From the NCBI RefSeq assembly GCF_050436995.1, contig NC_134757.1, forward strand, positions 6,770,501 to 6,834,500: a stretch of DNA of 64,000 nt, read 5' to 3'. The position numbers and the translations under genes were made by a program. Below the pieces are notes generated by a model. That model was given only the letters and a program-made list of their open reading frames with translations, ran no database searches and was not told the DNA's origin. Source of the DNA: Anticarsia gemmatalis. Taxonomy: Eukaryota > Arthropoda > Insecta > Lepidoptera > Erebidae. Below, one piece after another: positions 49,635 to 59,702 of this stretch. Numbering within the stretch: the first letter of the stretch is position 1; each line of letters begins with the position of its first letter.

Positions 49635-52113
49635 TCACTCATGTATTGTTTTGTCAATTTTACTTGCAATTATTTTGCAATATGTTAAATAATCTGCTAC
49701 CAGGATTTTACCTTTATACAAATTGTTTTCTTCTAAAAGAGGAATTTCTCTTACAGACCTGGAAAAAAAATTAGTTAATTGCATACTAAGTAAAAGCATC
49801 AAGATTGTAACATGTTCTGCATGATATGAGTACAAAACATCAATAATAACACTTACGGATATTGTACTTTCATATTCTTTGGACCCCTCACAGGATTCCA
49901 TGCTGACACTGGAGCTTTGTTGGCAAGCATTAATCCAGCTACTGCAGTATATAAACCATGTTCCTGACACATTTTTTCCTACAAAACAAACATTAACTAT
50001 CTTAAATTATAATAAAAAATATTTCAAACAAGTTTAGTAATATACATCAAACATATAACACCTACCCTCCACTCTGCAAGCATGAAGTCAGCATCACTGA
50101 GAGCAGAAGTAGCTTTGTCCACATGATCAATGCAAGAAAAATGAGGCAGATAGTTTTCTTCTAGGAAGTTAACAAATGAAGTTGGCTGACTAATGAATTG
50201 TTCAATTATATCTTCTGGACTGTGAGTTAATTTTTGTTTACCATTTCCAGAATCTATCACTGAAAAGAGACCAATAATTAACTAAGTCAATCTAGAATCA
50301 ATCAAATAATTATAGATTGCAAAATGTAAGTAAAAAAAGCTACCTTTAGGATTTAGTACTCTACCAACTCCATGTAGTATGCTAACTGTTTGGTCTTTGC
50401 CTAAAGACATGAATTTACTAGCTGGTTGTTTTTTCTTTCTTGTATTTTTACTTTTTGATTCTTTTTCCATTACTAAGCTGGTATCCATGTTCTGTTTAGA
50501 CCCACCTTGAAGAATTCCAATACTCTTAGCACAATAACCTTAAGAACCCAAGGAATAATGGAAATATTAAATGACTTACCCTTTAAACATGAAAAGTGTA
50601 AATTTAAAACAGCCGACCTTACATCTCCGACTGATGAATTAACTACACATTCAATAGCATCAGCTGTTGGATTGTTGTATACTGCAGCATGTTTCTTACT
50701 TATAATACTGGCCACTCGTTTTAAAGCTGATCTTAGATTTGTTGGTGCAACACTATTGAACCTATAAAATATATTAGATAGATAAATATAATAATATGAT
50801 GACTGAAGTACGCATCATATTTTGCAACTATTAGATTTACATGTTTGTATGCTTACGTAATGTGCTGAACACTAAACTGCTCCTTCAGACTTGGAGTGAA
50901 AAGATTTGCAGCAGTGTTTTTACCGTCAGTGTGTGATTCTGAACAAATGAACACTATAGGAGACTTTGCCCTCTGTCTGTATTGACTGGAAGCAAAATAG
51001 TTGTTCTTGTTCATTTAACTTAGGTAGGTACTTCAAAACTATATTACTAGTACAGTCAGCTCCAAAAGTTGCTGATAGCTGATGATACTCAATCTTTTGA
51101 AACCCTATATACAGAAGTGTGCAAGTTATTCCATGGAAAAAATGTTTGCCATTGATTGAAATGTGTAATTTTAACTCTTAAAGCTACTTTTGGGGCTAAC
51201 TGTACCATCTAATGTACTTACTGTAGAACTTCCGTAAATTCAGATGGTGTTCTCAAAAATGTGTTAGGGAAATCTTCCACTAATACTATTTTTTTACTGT
51301 TATTATCTATTAGTGATGTAAAATTTGCTGCCTTCAAAATAAAATCTAAAAACATTGAGGACTGTCTTTGTTTGAATTCAAATTCCCCTGTAAAAAAAAT
51401 AAAATTTTAAATGTGGTGTTTAATAAATTGAACTAAAAGTTGCTCTATTATTTTATTGAAAAAAGAAATTAATACACACCATTTTCTGAAGGGAAATCTA
51501 TATCTAGTGGTGTTATCCATTCTGTTACTTTCATATGATACTTTGCAGCCAGAACTTGAATGGTTATGGTTTTTCCACATCCTACTGGTCCCGTCAAAAG
51601 TAGCATATCACCATTATTGTTATTACAAACAGACTTCATCCATTCATCTACTTCTTGAATCTTCTTGTTATTCACAGCTAAATCTTCAACATTTAAGGGC
51701 TCAAAGCTTTTGATCCAAGTTTTGTGATCTTTTATAACAACCCCTCCTCGTTCAGAGAAATCGGCTGTTTGGACCTATGCAACAATTTAGAAGGTGATTG
51801 TAGTTCATAGAGTTATTTTGTATCATGAGAGAATCTATGAGAATATTGTAAACATCAGCTTGCACCTTTACCTTTTCAACTACAGGATTCGCAGTTTCCC
51901 TCTTCTTTATATCTCTTTTCGTTTTTTTTACTGGTGTATCATCATCAAATTCAAACATTGGTTTGAACCACTTCTTTTCCTGGATCAAATAGCATAACTG
52001 TTAGATAAATATTATCTCATTATACCACGAATGTTAAATCTGTTTGTTTTTATAGAAAAGTTTTGCATTCATATTACATACAATCGCTTTACCTTTTTAA
52101 TATTACTGGACAT
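49635..52113 (-). CDS. Rad17: Rad17, checkpoint clamp loader
   Basis: Replaces RFC1 in an RFC-like complex that loads the Rad9-Rad1-Hus1 clamp at damaged DNA and so promotes ATR signalling in the nucleus. Ten coding exons on the minus strand: 52113-52093, 51979-51872, 51774-51480, 51387-51222, 50985-50857, 50761-50580, 50505-50344, 50259-50066, 49978-49857, 49758-49635. Every junction keeps phase, giving 1,503 nt and 500 residues. The N-terminus is MSSNIKK, then a Lys-rich linker with TPVKKTKRDIKK. Walker A GPVGCGKT is at residues 105-112. Walker B-like IVLVEDFPN is at about 175-183, with ED as in Rad17 rather than the DE common in other AAA clamp loaders. An AAA lid follows (NPTADAIECVV...GDVRSAVLNL). 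The C-terminal part is short beside human Rad17 (about 680), but insect forms are compact. Start chosen: the only ATG before an in-phase GTAAAG donor. A transposon-like element lies 96 bp upstream. Confidence 0.94.
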
Positions 52114-52208
52114 GGCAATAGGTTAATAATTATTCTATGCTTCGGGTATTAATCCAATATTTTATGCCTTATCTATTATTATTTAGCTCGGTAGAAATGT
52201 TATTATAA

Positions 52209-52875
52209 GGCACTTGTCCCACCGCCGACGATGAACGAGTAACGAGTGCGTAGTTGTTTAATGACAGCTGGTTGCTCTCTCGGCGTGTGTTCTAATCATG
52301 GAAGAATTAGTACTGACTGGAAGGATCACTAAGAATTATAACATTTTCAAGATACAAACTATCCTTAGTGTGCATCAAGAGTAATAAATAATGTATAAAA
52401 CTACTTTTGATTGTTTTTATACCAAAATTATGTTTAATGAAACAACAATTACCGAATTTAAATTCAGTAATAATCTTAAAATTACCACCATAAGTTACAA
52501 ACATTATACAGTGGCAACTGTTAGAGAGGGACAAAGGCTCTTAAAAGTAAGTCTCACTCGAGTCTGTTTTTTGAACAGACATTAAAACTAAACAAAAGTA
52601 AACTCTATTAACGAGCAGTAAAGTATGAATTTATTTGATATATTTTTCTTAGTGATTCTTCCAGTCATTTTTATTATTCCGTGGTTCTAATCGTTGGGCG
52701 AGTCCATTTTTGACAGCTTGTCGCTTAGCAACAAAACTAGTAAAGCGGCAGTGTCATCAACTATTAGTATATGCATCTCTTTTATTTACACGGAATGTCA
52801 TATCTATTGTACGTTTCTTGAGCGAGAAAATAGTCGATAGTTAATCGTTTACTCGCTGTTGGTGGGACAAGTGCC
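52209..52875. mobile_element. Harbinger-like MITE (TAA target duplication)
   Basis: Terminal inverted repeats GGCACTTGTCCCACC (52209-52223) and its exact complement (52861-52875) are followed inward by weaker similarity around CGAGTAA. Both ends are flanked by TAA (52206-52208 and 52876-52878). A 3-bp TWA target duplication with GG-starting TIRs is characteristic of the PIF/Harbinger superfamily. At 667 bp it is non-autonomous. Short frames inside (e.g. 52391-52585) show no transposase motif. It lies immediately upstream of the Rad17 start codon and likely overlaps its promoter or 5' UTR. Confidence 0.75.
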
Positions 52876-53235
52876 TAAGTACCATCAAAATATTATATTT
52901 TGAATGTTGAACAAGTAGGTAAACTAAAAATGACAGTTGGGTGCTCCTGCTCCTGTCATTCAGTTGTTTAGTGTCAATGTCAATAAAGATGTTTCATTGG
53001 AGTGGATATACAAGTAAAGGGATCCATGCACTGTTCTATGGGCGAAATACTAAACTCAAATTCTACTTTATCTGTCAGTTAAAAAAATGTAGCGTTAAGA
53101 AAATATTGTCAGAGTTAGTTAATAAAGACTGTTCATAAACACGATAGCGAAAATGTGTGGAGTCAGTATAAAGCATACTGATCAAATAAAACAATCCTAA
53201 CGGCGAATCGCTGCATACACCCCGAATCAACAGTA

Positions 53236-54520
53236 CCGTAAAACGGGGTGAATAGAATTCGCGGGGTGAATAGAAAAAAAATCAGGAAAGTTTTCAAGGC
53301 TAATATTTGAGTACTTCTCGTTGAAGAATTTAGTTCAAATTTGAAATGATTACACGTCGATATTACTTCTCTGCGGTGTCATAATTGTTTAAATGTTTAA
53401 AATGATATTTATACCCAAAAAAATGCTTCAAAGACAACCGTCCTCGAATGCCTTAATATCGACCTCCAAAACTTTGGATTTAAAGTGGGATTTCTTTTCT
53501 AATGAGTTGTTTGAAGTGTTTATCTCTTTAGGTGTATATTAATCTATAAAGATACAATATTGTTAAATGAAAAAACGTTTTTAAACCTAAAAAATATGTT
53601 TAAATCACAGAAATAGTCAGTTTTTTGTATAAACGGGGTGAATAGAATCGTTTGAAGGGTGAATAGAACTATAGTATGGGGTAAATGGAAACATAGCAGG
53701 GTTCAATAGAAACGCGTAAGGGGTGAATAGAAACGAGTGAGGGGTCAATAGAGATTAATAAATAGGGTTGTCAAAAACTGTAAAAAAAAATTAACATAAA
53801 CAATGAAAAATTATTAGTTATTAATCTTCTGAAATTCACAATTATCATTGTATCAAAGTTATAACGGCAAACTACTGCATATAGTATGAAAGTTAGTTAG
53901 GTTATCCTGTTTTATTTTTTGAGTTAATCTATACTAATCTATACTAATATTATAAAGCTGAAGAGTTTGTTTGTTTGTTTGTTTGTTTGAACGCGCTAAT
54001 CTCAGGAACTACTGGTCCGATTTGAAAAATTCTTTCAGTGTTAGATAGTCCATTTATCGAGGAAGGTTATAGGCTATATATCATCACGCTGCTACCAATA
54101 GGAGCAGAGTACGGGTGAAAAATGTTACAAAACGGGGACAATTTTGACCCATTCTCTCTTATGTGACGCAAGCGAAGTTGCGCGGGTCAGCTTGTGTAAT
54201 TATCAACGGTTATTTCAATTTTTAAACACACAACCTCCCTTTTCAGCATGTTGGATAAGTCGTCTTTGGCAGCCCTAACAGTTTTTCCATTCACCCCTTT
54301 GGTCGTTTCGATTTACCCCTATCGCTGGGTGAATAGAAATTGACCATTTTTTTAAGGAAATATCGTAAAATTATGCATATTTTTCGACAAATATGGTTTT
54401 AGCTCTTTCTTCATGGCGCCGGATATGATATAAAATAACCCGACAATAAAAATAACAAGTTATTCGCAACAAATTTTTAGGACAAAGTTGAAAATTGTTT
54501 CTATTCACCCCGTTTTACGG
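53236..54520. mobile_element. TA-flanked MITE with internal GGGGTGAATAGAA repeats
   Basis: The ends are inverted repeats CCGTAAAACGGGGTGAATAG (left) and the complement at 54501-54520 (right). TA flanks both ends (53234-53235, 54521-54522), as in Tc1/mariner-type elements. The word GGGGTGAATAGAA or a near variant recurs at least six times in 53250-53755 on the plus strand and again near the right end in both orientations. No transposase frame is seen. A Helitron-like repeat (53928-54192) is inserted inside, so the original element was about 1.0 kb. The family is unnamed here. Confidence 0.8.
53928..54192 (+). mobile_element. Helitron-like (MINE-type) repeat with (GTTT)n, copy B, nested
   Basis: Reverse-oriented relative of 42303-42557. 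It begins with CTATACTAATATTATAAAGC, has a (GTTT)n array near 53968, and ends with GCGAAGTTGCGCGGGTCAGC. It sits inside the TA-flanked MITE at 53236-54520 and so is the younger insertion. Confidence 0.72.
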
Positions 54521-54522
54521 TA

Positions 54523-55292
54523 TAAGACAAAGCAAATTGGAAATAGTGACGTAAATAAGCGCCAGAAATCGAATCCTACATAGCCACGGTTATCCTATTG
54601 CGTGCGAAGGACCAGGTTGTCTAATAAAGGAGAATGAATGGGCTCCTTTATCCTGACATTAATTATTTTAAATGTTAATGGAACTATACCTGTGTTAATA
54701 ATACCTATTTATTGAAGTTTTTTTGTTTTTCAGTAGCAGTTGTGAAACAACTATCAATAGTAAAATAAACACATTAATGATAAAACCTTAAACCTGACTA
54801 ATTAGTTCCAATATCAGTCTTTTGCAGGTGGTTACCGAACGAAACTCTTGTTAATATGACAGTATCTGCAAATTTGCAAAGGTGGTTTTTGATAAGTATT
54901 TTTTTATAAACTGTTTCCTACTCTATTTCTTTTTAAATAAAACTAAATTTAAAACACTGAATTTTTTAATATTAAATGTAATTCATTATGTTATCTCACG
55001 TATGTACATTTACACACAATATTTACAACCTATTAAAAGCAAACAACATTTTAGACATATGAGATTCATAAACGCACCATCGAATTACGTAAAATAATTT
55101 GGCAAGTTGATAGAATATTTTCTATCTTTTAGGTTTAAGAGCAATTACGTATAAAATATCTACTCGAATTAGCGTTGTTTCATGAATTGATATTGTGAGT
55201 GCATTATTTCTACTAAGCGACTTTACGAACATAACTTTAAGTTTTTCTTATTATAATAATGAAGTGTGGTCTTGTGTTTATGTGTTTTTCAG
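54523..55292. other. Upstream region of NDUFS7
   Basis: AT-rich. It must contain the NDUFS7 promoter and a 5' UTR exon, because the ATG exon opens at an acceptor (TTTTTCAG, ending 55292). I could not fix that exon from sequence alone. Confidence 0.4.
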
Positions 55293-55296
55293 AACG

Positions 55297-56534
55297 ATGC
55301 AGGCGATTAAAGCTTTGGGAGCCGCAGCTCCTTCTACGCTTTTGTCTGTTGTCAAAAAGGGAGCAATTGTGCCTGCTGTAGATCAGATTCGTCAAACCCA
55401 TTTACCTGCTCCAAACCCTAATGAAAGACGTCCCTACTCACCTTTTCAAGATGCGACTAATATGGCTGAGATGGCAGTGGCGCGACTTGACGACTTATTG
55501 AATTGGGGAAGGAAGGGTTCTATCTGGCCTATGACTTTCGGTCTGGCCTGCTGTGCTGTAGAGATGATGCACATTGCTGCTCCTCGCTACGACATGGACA
55601 GGTATTAACAGTGTAAAACATTCTTGTTTTGAACCTATGTATGGCACAAGCTTTGATTTCTCAGCTATATCTTTGACTTGTTTCCATTTTTTAATAAACT
55701 GTATTTTTTTGTTATAGGTATGGTGTGGTTTTCCGTGCTTCTCCTCGTCAAGCTGATGTCATGATTGTGGCAGGCACCTTGACTAACAAAATGGCACCTG
55801 CATTGAGGAAAGTTTATGACCAGATGCCTGACCCACGATGGGTTATTTCTATGGGCAGCTGTGCTAATGGTGGTGGATACTATCATTACTCTTATTCAGT
55901 TGTAAGGTGAGAAATTATATTAATTATTATATAACTATTGTCTTAAACTGACTATTTCATTATCTTATTAAGAAAATCAGGAAAGTAGTTTTTTTTTTAA
56001 TCAGTAACTTATTTTTTCATAGCATGTAAAATGGCTAAACTGATTCAGTATTATTGATAATCATTGGTCTCCATGCCTTGAACATTGTAGGTACTGCTGT
56101 TTTTGTCTAATTACTTCAGAATGAAACTGAGGTTACATTCTATCATTTTAATCTAGTGGAGTGTCACTAGAGAGAGTTAAATGGAGTAACAGTTTGATGG
56201 ACTTAAATACTTTTAAACACGTTCAGTGCCCAGTGGATTTTAGTGGCACCGAGTTGTTGCATTGTGAAACGCACAGACGCGTCAGGGGCAGCGAATGTGT
56301 TAACCAATTACCCTTGATCTTGAAAATGAATTCTTATTCATCAGTATATTGAACTTAATTAGCTATTGTGCTGAATGGATGAATTTAATTTTCAGAGGCT
56401 GTGACCGCATTGTACCTGTTGATATTTATGTGCCAGGATGTCCACCAACAGCTGAGGCTTTGCTCTATGGAGTTCTCCAATTACAGAAGAAAGTAAAGAG
56501 AATGAAAACCATTCAAGTATGGTACAGGAAGTAA
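55297..56534 (+). CDS. ND-20 / NDUFS7: NADH dehydrogenase [ubiquinone] iron-sulfur protein 7 (complex I PSST subunit)
   Basis: Core subunit of mitochondrial complex I. It holds the terminal 4Fe-4S cluster N2 and forms part of the quinone-binding site. Three coding exons: 55297-55601, 55718-55906 and 56396-56534, total 633 nt and 210 residues, close to the usual 213. Splice sites are GTATTA/ATAG and GTGAGA/TCAG, with consistent phase. Residues 1 to about 35 form an Ala- and Lys-containing mitochondrial presequence (MQAIKALGAAAPSTLLSVVK). The mature part has the N2 ligands: adjacent Cys85-Cys86 in GLACCAVEMM, Cys150 in SMGSC and Cys180 in VPGCPP. Very high conservation continues through RYGVVFRASPRQAD and GGGYYHYSYSVVRG. 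The start is the first ATG after the acceptor at 55292. A poly(A) signal candidate, AATAAA, is near 56589. Confidence 0.97.
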
Positions 56535-56764
56535 ATAATCAATAGTAGACGATTTTATATTAATGTAAATTTATCCCTTTGTTGCAGTAAATAAATGCTG
56601 TAGTTGAAGCATCCATTGTTTTTTTCTTTCCGATTGGTTTTACTTATGAACTTGAATAGGTATGTATTTTGGTAAGATGATAGTATACTGGGAAAGAACA
56701 TGTTTAAAGGAAGGTGATACAAGCAACGCCATAGTCTGGCAAGTGAATTAAATATATTTGTTGC

Positions 56765-56985
56765 AGTCAAAACTCTTAACCAGTCAAAATTACTATTGAC
56801 TAGCAAAATCAGTCAAAACTAATTTTGACTGATGAGGTTGGTCAAAAGTATCAATCATACACATCAATCACATCTCACTGGTTGATAATGCTTTTGACTG
56901 ATACTTCATTGCAGTTAAAAGTACTTTTAACAAAGAGTGTCAGTCAAAACCTGCAATTTGCACTCAAAACTAGTTTAGATTTGGC
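56765..56985. repeat. Cluster of CAGTCAAAA motifs in both orientations
   Basis: Four CAGTCAAAA and two TTTTGACTG words, plus near variants, occur in about 220 bp. One pair (56808-56818 with 56823-56833) is a perfect 11-bp hairpin, ATCAGTCAAAA/TTTTGACTGAT with a 4-base loop. I do not recognise an element. Confidence 0.6.
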
Positions 56986-56989
56986 GAAA

Positions 56990-59640
56990 TAATAAACAAG
57001 ATCGGATTTAGTAGGGACAAACAGAGGCCAGGGTATAATATACCTACCTTATTATACTATACTTGGTTGGTGAAAATTAAATTAGACAAATATTGACGGT
57101 GTTTAGCAAAATTTGCTGGCAGTATCGGATAAGCATGATATTCTGCACCGACATTAAATACCGCATAGAATCGTGGTTAGAAACAAACGAAATCTCACCG
57201 AATAGGTATTAGTTTTCGTTGATTATAAGGGGCCTCAGATACATATGCAACGGTGGTGTAACTGGTCGATAGCCTAATTGATTTTTTTTTAAATAACCAC
57301 CGCCTAATAAAAACCCACTATCTCAAGATTGTTATTTACATTTTTATGATAAGTATAGTCGAAATTCACAAAGATGGTTTACTGAACACACGCAAAGCCA
57401 ATGAGAGCAACTAATCTCTCGGAAACCGACGTGCCCTACCCATAGAAAATAGGTTTAAAAAAATTATACCTGCGACAGCGCGGAGGCGGCAGTTTAGCAG
57501 GAAATCGTCTGCAACATCGCTGGAACGACGACAGAGATCATGCCTGCTTCATTATACGCTTGTATGCTGTCAGCGAGTACTGTATCAGGTAATTCATAGA
57601 TAGTCGAATGTAACATTAAAGAAGCATGAGAGCATTAAATTTGTTCAATAGTGCAATTTGATTTTAGGTAAATCCAAATTAAGTGTTAGCTTCCCTTATT
57701 AGTATGGATCATTGTTATCGAAGATACTTTATATTCGCAAGAATCCGGAGTTATAAAAAAACAGGACCCTCCGTCTTCACACTTGCTTTCTTCTAAAACT
57801 GTTGTTACATAGACTTTCAATTACTTACAATAAAACTTAACTAACTTAACTTGTCATCCTGATGAGTCTTGTTTCCATCCGTAGTTTCATATTATGCACC
57901 ATATACATACGTAAGCATTTTTAGTTTGCTATGAAGTTGTCAGTTGCTAAACCTATACAATTCAAACTTGGCAGAGTGATAGTTTGCAACCCGAGGAAAA
58001 AATCCCTTAATTTAATGTAAAATGTTAATGTAGAGGGAAAAAGTCCGCAATGTAAAGATTCCTCTAAATTAACATAGTGTTCGTCATCAGGGGTTCAATT
58101 TCATAACGCGTAATCGAGCATTTATAGGTACATCGATATAATCAAAAACTGAATGTAATGACCGTCTAACCCCTTTCGGCAGCTATTTTTTTTATAGGTT
58201 AGGTATATGTTCAGATTTCTTATAGATTACAATATCCATTAAGGATTATCAGTCGATTATCCCTAGTGGATATACGTCGGGATTATCGGAAACTCGCATA
58301 TTATATTGTCGCAATATAAACTGCCTGTTTGTCTATTATGCTAGTCAATTATACCTAAAATTATTTTGTAACATGCAGCACCTATCTATACTTACTATAC
58401 TTACGCAGACCTGCGGTATAAAATTGCTGCGAGGAAAGAATGGCTCTTACTAAAGCCGTAAAATTTACGATAAAAAAAACCAAATATACAAACAAATTGA
58501 ACAGAATCCATAATAAACATCACTTTCATGCAACAACTCTTGTAAGCTACTTGATAAATGGGTTATGATAGAAATATTTATTTTGGATTCTTGGAAGGAC
58601 AGGTCACAAAAAAATCTTATTGGTATAAAAATCAAAAGTTTTAATGGTATTTTCTGAATCGCACCAAGCTTTCATTTACTTTTTAGTATACAGAATGATT
58701 TTGAAAACATAATTATACTTCTGAGTCATTCTTGAGATTTCACGAACACAAACCGTTAGATGTGTCTATTAGACAGATTGTAAATTCAATTTTGTCTGAC
58801 TCAATGCCCTTTTGATATCGATTGAATGGCACATAAGAGTTTGCTAACATTATTTAATTTCATGACATTTTTACTAACCAAATACATTGGCTGATCCATT
58901 TGTTCACAAATACAATTTGAAAAGAAGACATGATTTATGATAAATAGGAATTTGATCATTACTGTATTACTGTTACATCTAAATATCTGAGGAAAGACAC
59001 TACTTTGAAGTCAGACAAAATGTATTTCAAAATACAATAATATCACATATTTTAAATGCATTTAAATGAAATAATTGCTACAACTGAAATTGTGTTCACT
59101 AATATGTTTATAAATAAATAAATAAAACTCCACTGGTACAATAGAAAAACCATTGAGATTTTTAACGGAAGTGTAAATTAAACTCCCGATGCAATAATAA
59201 TTTATGGGATTTTCTTTTGTATGACGTTAAATAAACCAATTCTATATTTTAACACTAATTTACATACTAATATTTACAGTTATTTATAAGTATATATAAA
59301 TATGTATAATTATATCGATAGCGATTCCAATAATCCTATCATCCTTCACAATAATCAGCAATTTCATGTATAATTAACTAATAATGGTCACAATAACAAC
59401 TCGATAGATATTTTCATGTAAATAAACAAGCAGTAGTGTACAGGCCGGCACGCGGCGGCGACGAACGCCCGAGTTCTCGTCCAATATTGCACATATCGAG
59501 AAAGCGTGCGCGCGAGCACCACCCTCTCCGATTCGCTCCGTCCGCCGAGGCGGAACGTTCCGTAAGCGACGTTACAATAAATAATTCTCTAAACCGATAA
59601 TGCGAAACGATATACATTAAATTAGTCGTACTCTCACTTG
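56990..59640. other. Region between NDUFS7 and AUTS2 homologue
   Basis: No supported gene. A GC-richer patch at 57475-57560 has splice-like signals on either strand but no reading frame I can anchor. The right part likely holds the 3' UTR of the AUTS2 homologue; a minus-strand AATAAA lies near 58580, but its use is unproven. Confidence 0.4.
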
Positions 59641-59702
59641 CGACGTCGTTTACGCTACTCTATGTACACAGTGTGCGACCCGGCTAGCTCGCCGCATCGC
59701 TA

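Noticed and set aside
52307..52585. Open frames on both strands inside the Harbinger-like element
   Set aside because: A GTAAGT follows the plus frame, but no downstream exon or transposase motif is visible.
57475..57560. GC-richer patch with donor-like CAG/GTATAA on the minus strand
   Set aside because: No reading frame or partner exon could be anchored, so not called as a first exon.
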